Of a stretch of 64,000 nt of DNA, positions 1 through 11,000 are shown piece after piece; the first letter of the stretch is position 1, and every line of letters begins with the position of its first letter. The notes beneath the pieces are model-generated. The model did not search any database, had not been told where the DNA came from, and saw only the letters and a program-made list of their open reading frames with translations. The stretch spans positions 1,054,001 to 1,118,000 of the forward strand of contig JBKBOU010000001.1 in the NCBI GenBank assembly GCA_046293395.1, in the 5' to 3' direction. The position numbers and the translations under genes were made by a program. Source of the DNA: CAYNRA01 sp046293395 (GTDB lineage Bacteria > Bacteroidota > Bacteroidia > Cytophagales > Spirosomataceae).

Positions 1-2350
1 TTACCAAACTAGACACGTAAAATGTCTGTGTACCCTGACCTGTCGTCGTTGGTGTTGGTGCTGTTGCACTTCCCGTTCCACCCGTAGCTGCGGAATACCA
101 CAGCAAACTCGCACCTGATGCCGGCGTTGCTACCAAAGCACTTGCTGCCTGACCTACACAATACGGCCCGTTTGTTCCTGCTACTGGCGCGGCTGGAGCT
201 GCTGTTATTGTTACTGCCAATAATGTCCGGCTACTTTCACAATTCGTTGTCGTATTGATGCTCGAAACATAATAATTCGTTGTTCCTAACGTCGCTGTAC
301 TTGGCGTCAACGTTGTTACAAATGTCCCACCAGTAGCTTCTGTGTACCAACGAAGGCTAGTTCCTACTTCTGACGATGCCGTTAGAGGATTCGCCGTTAC
401 TCCCTGACACAAAGCCACTGGACTTGTCGTTGGTGCGGTTGGTGGATTATTCACAATCACTTGTATCTCTACCCGTGGACTCTCGCAGTTCGTTACTGTA
501 TTGAATGAAGTCACAAAATAACTTGTTGTTCCAGGTGTTGCAGTTGAAATCGACGGCTGTGTTGTGAAACTTGTTGTACTTGTTGACGATAAATACCATC
601 TCAAAGAGGTACCTGCTGCTGGTGTAGCTGACAGGGCTGTTGGCGTTTCATTTAAACAGAAGCGTACAGGTGTTGTCACGATTGGCGCTACTGGCTTTTC
701 ATTTACTGTTATTGTAATCGACGAACGCGTAGCACTCTCACAACCCGATGCACTTACCGAAGCTGCATAATACGTCAAGGTTGTAGCTGTGGCTGTACTT
801 GGTGTTGGTGTAGCAATAGGTGCTCCACCCGTTGCCACGGTGTACCAACGCACTGTTGAACCCGATGGAGGTGTCGCAGTCAATGCCGTAGCGCCATCAC
901 CCACACAGTACGCTCCAGTTGGACTAACCGATGGTGCAATTGGCAAAGCATTCACTGTCACCGTAATTAAGGTACGCGTACTTTCACAAGTGCCTACCAA
1001 ACTAGACACATAAAAGTTCTGTGGACTCGCTGTAGTTGTAGTCGGCGTTGGTGTAGTTGCACTACCCGTTCCACCCGTTGCGGCTGAATACCACAATAAA
1101 GTAGCACCACCCGCAGGCGTTGCTGATACTGGACTTGCTGTTTCTCCCACACAATAAGGCCCGTTTGTTCCTGCTACTGGCGCGGCTGGGGCTGCTGTTA
1201 TTGTTACTGCTAACAACGTCCGGCTACTCTCACAACCTGTCGTTGTATTGTAACTCGATACATAATAATTCGTTGGTCCAGCTGTAGTTGTACTTGGCGT
1301 TATTGAAGTCACAAATGTACCACCAGTAGCTACTGTGTACCAACGAAGCGTGCTTCCTGATGGAGGCGTTGCCGTTAAAGGATTCGCCGTTACTCCTTGA
1401 CACAAAGTAAGCGGACTTGTCGTTGGCGCTGCTGGTGCCGAACACGTGACCGTTACAGTCACCGTAGCTGTCTCACAAACCGTTGGGTTTTCTTTATCAC
1501 ACAATTGGTATGTATAAGAAGCTGTTCCTGTGAAACCTACGGTTGGTGTAAAGGTGATGGTTCCGTCTGGATTCACCACGGCTGTACCGTTGGTTGGTGT
1601 TCCAACTATCGTCATGTTTACATCTCCAATCAAAGGAGTAATGCCATTGAAAATATCATTGGCCAATACATTTAGCGTACTCCCAAGACCTGGCGTTGCT
1701 GCTTGCGTGTCGTTGTTTGCCTCAATAAAATTGGCAGGCGAACCCTCCATCGCTGAAAACTGCTCCAAAGGAACTACGTTTCCACCCGTTGGTTGACCCG
1801 AACGAGAGTAAAAACTCGAACCTACGTTCAAACTCAATTGTGCATCCGCCACAGCAATAAAAGGATGCCCATCCAATAAAATAGATACATCTCCCAATTT
1901 CGCTGTACTTGTAAATGTAAACAAAGGAACAGGAACTCCCGAGGTAAATGTACCGTAGTTTGTTTCTGAAAATCCTTTTCCTATCGCATAATAGGCAGTA
2001 TCAGCAGGCAAACCTTGGCCAGCTAATTGTGACTGGAAAGAAGGCCCCAACTTCGTGGGCGTTGTCTGCCAATCTCCATTCACATTTGTGATATTTCCTA
2101 TCACAAAACTGCTAGGTACTTTTAAAGATACCTGTGCCGTAGAACCATACTCGGACGTTGACGAGTTATTGGCATTGGGCGTGTTGTACTGCGGGACAAC
2201 ATAGACAGTGAACAACTGGGTTGCACCGTCAAACTTGACTTGGTACTTCACTCCATTCGTACTCTTGGTCGGTTGTTGAGCCATACCCCAAAAGGCGCTC
2301 ACCGAGAGAATAAAGGAAAGTAATAACCGAAAATAAATGGTTCGGGACAT
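1..2350 (-). CDS. Secreted multi-Ig-domain surface protein (3' end outside window)
   Basis: At least 783 codons read on the minus strand from an ATG at 2350 with no in-frame stop, so the C-terminus lies off the left edge. Residues 1-25 are a signal peptide ending WGMAQ. Residues of roughly 26-220 form an N-terminal domain I do not recognise. About 225-300 resembles a cadherin/Big_9-like module (LNVLANDIFNG, then ITFTPTVGFTGTASYTY). From about 305 there are at least six tandem Ig_7-type modules of about 83 residues, each with a core of C-x-G, LRWY or LLWY, YYVSS and C-E-S-x-R. Modules 5 and 6 repeat modules 1 and 2, giving a 331-residue super-period (993 bp). It is the last visible gene of the surface cluster, 93 bp after the 572-aa gene. 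The family is known from adhesins and gliding-associated proteins; an adhesive role here is inference. A C-terminal secretion signal cannot be seen. Confidence 0.85.
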   Translation of the reverse strand, partial: MSRTIYFRLLLSFILSVSAFWGMAQQPTKSTNGVKYQVKFDGATQLFTVYVVPQYNTPNANNSSTSEYGSTAQVSLKVPSSFVIGNITNVNGDWQTTPTKLGPSFQSQLAGQGLPADTAYYAIGKGFSETNYGTFTSGVPVPLFTFTSTAKLGDVSILLDGHPFIAVADAQLSLNVGSSFYSRSGQPTGGNVVPLEQFSAMEGSPANFIEANNDTQAATPGLGSTLNVLANDIFNGITPLIGDVNMTIVGTPTNGTAVVNPDGTITFTPTVGFTGTASYTYQLCDKENPTVCETATVTVTVTCSAPAAPTTSPLTLCQGVTANPLTATPPSGSTLRWYTVATGGTFVTSITPSTTTAGPTNYYVSSYNTTTGCESSRTLLAVTITAAPAAPVAGTNGPYCVGETASPVSATPAGGATLLWYSAATGGTGSATTPTPTTTTASPQNFYVSSLVGTCESTRTLITVTVNALPIAPSVSPTGAYCVGDGATALTATPPSGSTVRWYTVATGGAPIATPTPSTATATTLTYYAASVSASGCESATRSSITITVNEKPVAPIVTTPVRFCLNETPTALSATPAAGTSLRWYLSSTSTTSFTTQPSISTATPGTTSYFVTSFNTVTNCESPRVEIQVIVNNPPTAPTTSPVALCQGVTANPLTASSEVGTSLRWYTEATGGTFVTTLTPSTATLGTTNYYVSSINTTTNCESSRTLLAVTITAAPAAPVAGTNGPYCVGQAASALVATPASGASLLWYSAATGGTGSATAPTPTTTGQGTQTFYVSSLV

Positions 2351-2443
2351 ACGAGATAAAGGTTTAAATTGAAAATAGGAATAACAAGGCACCTATTTCT
2401 TTACATAGATGCGTTACAAAAAGAGCAAACGTGTTTAATATGC

Positions 2444-4162
2444 TTATGGAATCTGTTCTTGGATAATGAAGGTGTCTGAACCAACCCCATTTCCAGTATG
2501 ATTTTTTAGGACGTTTAGATAAATAAATTCAGTATCGTTTCCGGCTCCTTGGAAGACCGCCTCCCCGTTCATGTTGACATCACCTAAATTGTAAGTTTTT
2601 AACTTAAACAAAGGGCTCTGCATGATTTGGTTTGCTGTACTTTGCGTAATTAACTGATAAATCGGGTTTATCTCGTTGTCAGTACCTCGGTGTGCAATCG
2701 TATTTCGTGCCGTCGAATTAATCAAGACATTCCCCGCCCAAAGTGCCCTTCCTTGCGTAACGGCTACGGTTGGCTGATGTATATCTAGTTCAGCTACGCG
2801 ATACAAAGAAGTACTCGCCGACGTAAAGTCAACCGTTGTCGCTGTAGCTGTTAGGGCAACAGGATTGGCAGTCATTACCCCCAAATGATTTCTATGCCGA
2901 ACAACCACGTAATACGAGTTAATGGGTGCTGTAGCAAAAGATACTGGAGATATTCCATCCAAATCGACAATATCGCCATCACGTTGTACCAATGCCGCCC
3001 GACTATCCACAATAGCCGTCTGGTCTGTAGAAGAACGCAATTCTAAAAATACCCAATCAACTAGCGCATTATCACCCGTTACTGCCAAAACGGTATTCGT
3101 TAAAGTACCCGTACTAGACATACCTACATACCCCAACGCTGTGTAAGGATTGGTAATGGGTAAAAGATTTTTGGCACGTAAATCGTCACGCATCAAACTA
3201 CCCGATACGCCAAATAAAGCTCCTTGTAAATAGACTTTGGCTGCAATTTGTACCCCTGCTGGGCAACCTGACGGCGCAACACCAGCTACCAATGGACATT
3301 GATCGTCCGCATCAGGTACACCGTCTCCGTCTGAATCAACAATACGCGCATTCACCAAACCTCCTAGGGTTATCACAGCATAGGTATTGGGTACAATCGC
3401 GGAAGTACTTGATACCGAACCCGTTGTTAAGTTAGACAAACCACCCAAGAAGGCTGTTTCATCCACCAACGATGGAATTTCCTCCCATTGGGCATTGGCG
3501 ATATGCCAGCCCACTAGTGTTAATTTATCCAAATTATTACTGGATATAGACCCCACATTGCTATTGGCATTGTAACTCAGAGAGACAATAACTGCCTCCG
3601 TGCCATCTATATCCCAATATTCATTGGCCGAAATGGTAGCCAAAGCCGCTTGCTTGGTGGCTGCCGCAAAGGGTGCACCTATTGGTAAGGGGAGATAATC
3701 AGGCCCAGCTAAGCTACTTGTAATGGCTACACCCGGATTTGCCCCAAAATAGGCTACCGAAGTAAACGACTCCTGTGTGCTGCCTCCGCTTGTCCGGATA
3801 GGTCTGTAAACCCCGTTGTCTCCGACAGGAAATACAAATAATCCCGTACCGTATTTGCGAACATAGCCGTCCACAAAGGCATCGTTACTTGCTCCTGTCC
3901 ATGTAGCTCCGGGCAAAAAACTCACCAAGCCATACGGAGAAATACGCTCTGTACCAATCATCCCGCTCGAGTTTATGCCACTTCCTTGGATAAACGTATG
4001 GCTGTCGGCAATGACCAATTGCCCCCCTGAACCCACAAATACACTCCCCGCTGTCGCTGATTGTGCCCAGACTTTTGGAGACAATACAGTCCACAAAACC
4101 AGTGCGCTCAGGAAGCTGACGGCTAGGCGATACGGACGAATCATCGTAAATTTTCCCATCAT
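2444..4162 (-). CDS. Secreted protein with TSP3-like calcium motif and dockerin-like C-terminus
   Basis: A 572-aa secreted protein. The signal peptide ends at about residue 34 (SPKVWAQ). Near residues 285-300 lies DSDGDGVPDADDQCP, a thrombospondin type 3 / calcium-binding repeat. Residues of about 325-450 form a module recurrent in Cytophagales exported proteins (RDDLRAKNLLP, VDWVFLELRSS, VQRDGDIVDLDG, YYVVVRHRNHLGV). The C-terminus holds GDVNMNGEAVFQGAGND, which is dockerin-like with Asp/Asn calcium ligands. The gene lies between the TPR-like gene and the Ig-repeat gene of the same strand. An alternative ATG at 4144 (MIRPYRL) would give a tidier signal peptide; 4162 is kept as the longest start. 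Function is unknown; a structural surface role is inference. Confidence 0.8.
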   Translation of the reverse strand: MMGKFTMIRPYRLAVSFLSALVLWTVLSPKVWAQSATAGSVFVGSGGQLVIADSHTFIQGSGINSSGMIGTERISPYGLVSFLPGATWTGASNDAFVDGYVRKYGTGLFVFPVGDNGVYRPIRTSGGSTQESFTSVAYFGANPGVAITSSLAGPDYLPLPIGAPFAAATKQAALATISANEYWDIDGTEAVIVSLSYNANSNVGSISSNNLDKLTLVGWHIANAQWEEIPSLVDETAFLGGLSNLTTGSVSSTSAIVPNTYAVITLGGLVNARIVDSDGDGVPDADDQCPLVAGVAPSGCPAGVQIAAKVYLQGALFGVSGSLMRDDLRAKNLLPITNPYTALGYVGMSSTGTLTNTVLAVTGDNALVDWVFLELRSSTDQTAIVDSRAALVQRDGDIVDLDGISPVSFATAPINSYYVVVRHRNHLGVMTANPVALTATATTVDFTSASTSLYRVAELDIHQPTVAVTQGRALWAGNVLINSTARNTIAHRGTDNEINPIYQLITQSTANQIMQSPLFKLKTYNLGDVNMNGEAVFQGAGNDTEFIYLNVLKNHTGNGVGSDTFIIQEQIP

Positions 4163-4187
4163 CTTTTTCGAAATTTAATTTTTTTTC

Positions 4188-4223
4188 ATGAATTGTACGT
4201 AGGTATATATACGTACAATTCAT
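4188..4223. other. Perfect 13-bp inverted repeat in intergenic gap
   Basis: ATGAATTGTACGT (4188-4200) is the exact reverse complement of 4211-4223, with a 10-bp AT-rich loop. It sits between the TPR-like gene stop and the start of the 572-aa gene. It has no following U-run on the minus strand, so it is less like a terminator than an operator or an mRNA-stabilising hairpin. Confidence 0.6.
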
Positions 4224-4243
4224 TTACTACTTATTCTCTGTGC

Positions 4244-4987
4244 TTACTCTTTGGCTGCTGGCGCTTCTGCCTGCTTGCTCAAAGTAGCCAAGGCATTTTT
4301 AGCTAAAGCAAATTCTGCCTCCAAATCAATCGCCTTCTGTATCGATGCTTTTGCTTTCGCTTCGTCTTTGGCTAAATTATGCGCCAAGCCTTCTACGTAA
4401 TGGACAAATGCTTTAACTCCGACCGGTTGCGTAGATTGATTATCCACAGTTGGTACCGTAATCTTTGCCTCTGCCGGAATTTCTTGGTTCGTCAAGCGAT
4501 TCGCTGTGCCAATACATTCGGCTAGGCGTTGCAAACCCAACTGCAATTGAACCAACTCCAAACCGTAGCTATACTGATTGGTTTTGGTATAAAGGCGGTT
4601 GTACAAATCGGCGGACTCTGTGCTTAGACCCAGTTGTTTTAGGCTGAGTGCCTTCATAGCCAATAGACTTTCTTTTTCGGGTTCTTTCTTGAGTAATTCA
4701 TTGACCAAATTGGCACACTGAATGTAATTGCCCGTGTTTTGATAGACCATCGCCAAGGTGTCTGCGTATGCAGCATATTTAGTTGGATTTTCTACCAATA
4801 AATAACTAAGGCTCGTGATAGCCGTAGCGGCGTCACTCAAGGACTTTGATTTCTCATAAACCGCCAAATGTTGGCTTTTTTGTGCAGGTGCTGGCACTTT
4901 AGCAACCACCTTGGTTTGGGCGAATGTACCCAATGAAACAGTAAACAAAAGAACGGTACTCGATAAAAAACGGTTTGTAGGTGTCAT
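4244..4987 (-). CDS. Secreted TPR-like protein of unknown function
   Basis: A 247-aa protein with a signal peptide (residues 1-23, ending LGTFAQ) followed by an almost entirely helical sequence with TPR-like helix pairs. Examples are LSYLLVENPTKYAAYADTL, YQNTGNYIQCANLVNELLK and, at the C-terminus, ASIQKAIDLEAEFALAKNAL. It ends in an Ala/Glu/Lys-rich tail. TPR proteins usually act as protein-binding scaffolds; in this position, between the giant tail-fibre-like protein and two surface proteins, it could assist assembly or export in the periplasm, but this is inference only. A hairpin with a U-run (5019-5047) precedes it, so it may begin a second transcript within the cluster. Confidence 0.75.
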   Translation of the reverse strand: MTPTNRFLSSTVLLFTVSLGTFAQTKVVAKVPAPAQKSQHLAVYEKSKSLSDAATAITSLSYLLVENPTKYAAYADTLAMVYQNTGNYIQCANLVNELLKKEPEKESLLAMKALSLKQLGLSTESADLYNRLYTKTNQYSYGLELVQLQLGLQRLAECIGTANRLTNQEIPAEAKITVPTVDNQSTQPVGVKAFVHYVEGLAHNLAKDEAKAKASIQKAIDLEAEFALAKNALATLSKQAEAPAAKE

Positions 4988-5018
4988 ATTCTTGTATGAT
5001 TAATAAATATAAAAAATG

Positions 5019-5047
5019 GGTTTCTCCTGATTGAACCAGGAGAAACC
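5019..5047 (-). terminator. Hairpin terminator after the S74 fibre gene
   Basis: GGTTTCTCCTG (5019-5029) pairs perfectly with 5037-5047 across a 7-nt loop. On the minus strand it is followed by CATTTTTTAT. It lies between the stop of the 2747-aa gene and the next ATG, so it may reduce read-through to the downstream cluster genes. Confidence 0.7.
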
Positions 5048-5057
5048 AAAAACTAGA

Positions 5058-8000
5058 TTACTTTTCTGCTTTTTGTATCGTGGTTGTTGTTGCTTGTCCT
5101 TGCAAGAGTGCTTTGATACTCGCTACTTCTGCTTTTAGTTGCTCCAACTCTCCCACTTGCTTTTGTAGTGCTTCGTTTTTAGAAGACAACTCCTTGATGG
5201 CTTCAACCAAAACCGGAATGATGTCGCTATACGCTACTGACTTTGTTTTTTGCTCGTCACTCGCTGTATTGACCACCTGAGGCAAGATTTTCTCTACCTC
5301 CTGGGCAACGAAACCGATGTGGTTTTTATCGTCTAATTTCTTAGAGGCGTCTGCCGTTTGGTTCCAGTCGAACGTAACCCCCTTGAGTTGTTTTACTTTC
5401 TCCAGTGAGTTCGCCAAAGGTTGGATATTGGTCTTTAAGCGTGCATCGGATAAGTTGAAATACGCCGATGTACCTGCTACCGAACCGTTTACATGTAAGG
5501 TATAACCCGGTGTGGTTGTATTGATACCTACGTTACCCGCAGCTGCAATATACAATCTTGTATTATCCCCATTCGTGCCTAACGCTAAACCACGGTTGGC
5601 ACTATTCTGTAAAATAAAATCACCACCTGCTGGTAAACCATAGTCAAAAGCCGCAGCAGCCACCGCAATACGGGCACTCCCAAGTGAGTTCGCAACGTTA
5701 ATCGCTACTGCGCCCGTTCCACCACTGATAGTTAGACGTTCAGTTGGTGAAGTTGTGCCGATACCTACAAAACCGTTGGAAGTAATGGCCATACGCGTTG
5801 ACTCTACCGTCCCGTCGTATGTCCCAAACAATAAATCAGTTTGTAAACCAGTCCCTCTCTGTATCGCTGATATGGTAGCCGTATTACCTGCAAGTGTATT
5901 TGAACCTTGAGTTCTGAATGCTATACGTGCACTATTCCCTATTGCGGAGGCTGCATCGTTCATCACAGTAAACTGCAAATCACCATTCGTCACAGCAGCT
6001 AATCTTCCTGCAGTTGTTGCCGTCGATGCATTCGTACTACCAAAAATAGTCTTACCTGCACCTGCAAAGGTTAGGTTATTTGTCCCTTGTGTCACGACTC
6101 TTGCTCCGCTTAAGGAACCATCTCCTGTATATAAATTCGTACCACCAGTTGGTATCGCTTGGGTACTCAAAACCCCCGCAGCATCAGCTACCACCATACG
6201 GGAGCCTGTGCCTGCTAAACCACTTATCAGTGCATTTCCTGTAACTGTTAATTTTTGAGATGGAGTTGTCGTTCCAATACCAAAATTACCTCCATTCACA
6301 CCGATGTATGAATCAAAACCTGCTCCAATACGAACAGCATCAGAGTTTGCAGTTGTTCTAAGTTCCAATACCCCGCTACCTTGACCAGTAGGAAATTCAG
6401 TCCCATTTGCCGTTCTCAATTGTGCATACCCAACGTTAGCATCTAACTGATTACCAATTCTAATTCCATCACCTGCACCACCGGCTATATGAAGACGAGA
6501 CAAAGGATTTACTACTCCAATACCCACATTACCCCCTGCAGCAACATACATTCTGATAGCATTGTTTGTGCCCAAAGCCAAACCACGGTTTGCTGTATTT
6601 TGTAAGATAAAGTCTCCACCTACTGGCAAGCCATAATGACCTGGCAACTCACCGACGGCAATACGGGCATTCCCTAAAGAGTTCGCTACATTAATTCCTA
6701 TCGCACCTGTCCCAACAATAGATAAACGCTCTCCAGGAGCCGATGTTCCGATTCCTACCTTCCCATCGCCATTGATGGTCATCAATTCTGTAGAAGTTGT
6801 AGCACTTGTTCCCGCATAGAAGGCGTGTCTGGCGGCACCACCATCAACTTGGTATCTCAACATACTGCTGTTGACACCAAAACCAAAGTAATTATGGTCA
6901 TTATTACCACCTTCCCATAATACAATCTTTCTGTTTACTGTTGTATTGGCAAATTGAAGGGGTGCATTTGGTGCGTTTGTTCCAATACCTATATTACCAT
7001 TCGCACCAATTCGCATACGTTCTGTACCTGCTCCTGACAAAACTCGCTGTTGGAAAATAATCGGTTCATTGCCATCATCTCCTGTTTCTATAATCAAGGC
7101 ACCTTCATTAGCTGCTCCTGAACCATAAATACGCCAATCGTCGTTATTCCCTGTCGTGGCTGTTGCATCTGACAAACCATTGATACCAAAACGCCCCATG
7201 TTTAAGGTTGTGGTTGCAGTATGATTCCCTAAGTTATCTGTACCACCGCCACTTGGTATCGCTTGTGTACTCAAAACCCCCGCAGCATCGGCTACCACCA
7301 TACGAGAGCCTGTGCCTGCTAAGTTATTAATCGACACAACTCCCGTATTACTAATATATAATCGTGTATTATCCCCATTCGTACCTAACGCTAAACCACG
7401 GTTTGCACTATTCTGTAAAATAAAATCACCACCTGCTGGTAAACCATAGTCAAAAGCCGCAGCAGCCACCGCAATACGTGCATTACCTACCGAATTGGCA
7501 ACATTAATCGCTACTGCATTTGTACCACCACTGATAGTTAGACGCTCGCCCGGTGTCGTTGTACCGATACCTACAAAGCCGTTGGAAGTAATAGCCATAC
7601 GCGTGGACTCTACCGTCCCGTCGTATGTCCCAAACAATAAATCTGTTTGTAAACCAGTCCCTCTCTGTATCGCTGCTATAGAGGCAGTCATACCTGCCGC
7701 AATAGATCCTTGAGTTCTAAATCCTATATTTGCACGATTCCCTATCGCTGAAGTAGCATCGTTCATCACGCTGAACTGCATATCACCATTCGTTACAGCG
7801 GCTAATCTTCCTGCAGTTGTTGCCGTCGAGGCATTTGTACTACCAAAAATAGTCTTGCCTGCACCTGCAAAGGTTAGGTTATTTGTCCCCTGCGTCACGA
7901 CTCTTGCTCCGCTTAAGGAACCATCTGCCACATACAGGTTTGTTCCACCAGCTGGTATTATCTGTGTACTCAAAACCCCCGCGGCATCGGCTACCACCAT

Positions 8001-11000
8001 GCGGGAGCCTGTACCTGCTAGTGAGCTAATTAATGTACTACCAACTACATGCAGGTTCGCACCCGGGTTAGTAATACCAATACCCACATTACCACCTGCT
8101 GCAATATACATTCTAACATTGTCTCCGTTTGTGCCTAAAGCCAAACCACGATTTGCCGTATTCTGTAGGATGAAATCTCCACCTACGGGCAAGCCATAAT
8201 GACCTGACAACGTACCTACGGCGATACGGGCATTTCCTTCTGAGGTCGCTACGTTAATTCCAGTCGGACTTGTACCCCCACTGATAGTTAGACGCTCTCC
8301 AGGTGTCGTTGTACCAATACCTACATTCCCTGTTGGTGTAATGAACAGACTCGGACTTGTGTTTGAGAGATCATTCACGCCATTCGTTAAGATAGCTAAT
8401 GGGCTACCCGCTGTGGTGAGTCTCGCCCAGTTAGTCGTTGCGGTAGGTTTCAACTGAAGGGTTGCATCATTCATATTGGTATGCAAACGTATCCAAGTAC
8501 CATTTTCTCCTACTTCTAGTTTAGATGCAGGAGTCGCCGTTCCGATACCTACATTACCACCTGCTGCAACATACATTCTGATATTGTCTCCGTTCGTGCC
8601 TAAGGCCAAACCACGGTTTGCTGTATTTTGTAAGATAAAGTCTCCACCTACTGGCAAGCCATAATGACCTGGCAACTCACCGACGGCAATACGGGCATTC
8701 CCTAAAGAGTTCGCTACATTAATTCCTATCGCACCTGTCCCAACAATACTCAGACGTTCTCCGGGTGTCGTTGTGCCGATACCTACACTACCTGTAGCGG
8801 TCACTGTTAATCGTTCCGTATTATTCGTCATCATACGAACGGATGTAGCTGAATTCGTTCCTAAGAAAAGATTCCCATTTGAACGAAACCACGAATCTCC
8901 AGATACTGTCGATGAAAAACCATTTGTTGCTGTGGAAGCAACACCCAATTCAAGCTCAGAAGCAGTACGACCAAAGTTCATAACCGCTGGATTTGCAGCA
9001 GCACCTGAAAACTTATTTAAGGACCCAGCTCCACTAAAAGTTAATACATTAGCTCCTTGAGTTAAAGCTCTTGCTCCACTCAAAGTCCCATCTCCTGTAT
9101 AGATATTGACTCCACCAGCTGGTATTATCTGCGTGCTCAATGTACCCAAAGCATCTGCGACCACCATGCGGGAACCTGTACCTGCTAATGAGCTAATCAA
9201 TGTACTACCCACTACATGTAAATTGGCACCCGGATTGGTGATTCCAATACCTACATTACCCCCTGCTGCAATATACAATCTTGTATTATCCCCATTCGTG
9301 CCTAACGCTAAACCACGGTTTGCACTATTCTGTAAAATAAAATCACCACCTGCTGGTAAACCATAGTCAAAAGCCGCAGCAGCCACCGCAATACGTGCAT
9401 TACCTAATGAATTGGCAACATTAATCGCTACTGCATTTGTACCACCACTGATAGTTAAACGCTCGCCGGGTGTCGTTGTACCGATACCTACAAAACCGTT
9501 GGAAGTAATGGCCATACGCGTGGACTCTACCGTCCCGTCGTATGTCCCAAACAATAAATCTGTTTGTAAACCAGTCCCTCTCTGTATCGCTGCTATAGAG
9601 GCAGTCATACCTGCCGCAATAGATCCTTGAGTTCTAAATCCTATATTTGCACGATTCCCTATCGCGGAGGCTGCATCGTTCATCACACTAAACTGCAAAT
9701 CACCATTCGTTACAGCAGCTAACCTTCCTGCCATTGTTGCCGTCGATGCATTCGTACTACCAAAAATAGTCTTGCCTGCACCTGCAAAGGTTAGGTTATT
9801 TGTCCCCTGCGTCACGACTCTTGCTCCACTTAAGGAACCATCTCCTGTATATAAATTCGTACCACCAGTTGGTATCGCTTGGGTACTCAACACACCCGCA
9901 GCATCGGCTACCACCATACGTGAACCCGTACCTGCTAAGTTGTTAACACGTACATTTCCAGATGGCGCCTCAAAACTCATTATATCCATTAGGTCTGTTT
10001 CACTATTTTTCGCTAAACGAATACTCAATTGTGTATTTGAATTAATACCCGTTGAACTTTTCCCAAGTGCCATTGTGGCTCTTGGTGCAAAGGAAACACT
10101 ACTTGTCCCTGGTCGAGTTAGCGTTAAAATGTTCTCAGGTGTAGCAATAACACCTGTCACTGCTGTTCCTCCTTCTACTGATAATCTTGAATAAGGAGAT
10201 GATGTGCCAATACCCATATCACCATTCGCTGCGATACGCATACGTTCCGCTGTTGCAGTAGAACCATTGAATGTACCAAAACTTAAGTCTGTCGCTGCTG
10301 TTAAAGCACTTTGGATTGCATTTATAAAAGCGGTATTCCCTGTTGTTGTCGAAGACCCTTGTGTACGGAAAGAAATCCCTGCATCATTTCCTATCGCTGA
10401 GGTACCATCGTTCATAATACTCAAGATATTTGATCCAGTACCAATCACACCTAATCTACCCAAATTATTTGTAGTAGCAGTTATATTACCAGCTACAGCA
10501 CTTCCAAAATTCCCAAAAATAGTCTTGCCTGCACCTGCAAAGGTTAGGTTATTCGTCCCCTGCGTCACGACTCTTGCTCCGCTTAAGGAACCATCTCCTG
10601 TATATAAATTCGTGCCGCCACTTGGTATCGCTTGTGTACTCAAAACACCTGAAGCATCGGCTACCACCATACGAGAGCCTGTACCAGCTAAACCACTTAT
10701 CAGTGCATTTCCTGTAACTGTTAATTTTTGAGATGGAGTTGTCGTTCCAATACCAAAATTACCTCCATTCACACCGATGTATGAATCAAAACCTGCTCCA
10801 ATACGAACAGCATCAGAGTTTGCAGTTGTTCTAAGTTCCAATACCCCGCTACCTTGACCAGTAGGAAATTCAGTCCCATTTGCCGTTCTCAATTGTGCAT
10901 ACCCAACGTTAGCATCTAACTGATTACCAATTCTAATTCCATCACCTGCACCACCGGCTATATGAAGACGAGACAAAGGATTTACTACTCCAATACCCAC

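Noticed and set aside
564..1796. Plus-strand open frames in the leftmost 2 kb
   Set aside because: The minus strand reads as one unbroken Ig-repeat protein from 2350 to the window edge, with a signal peptide and regular modules.
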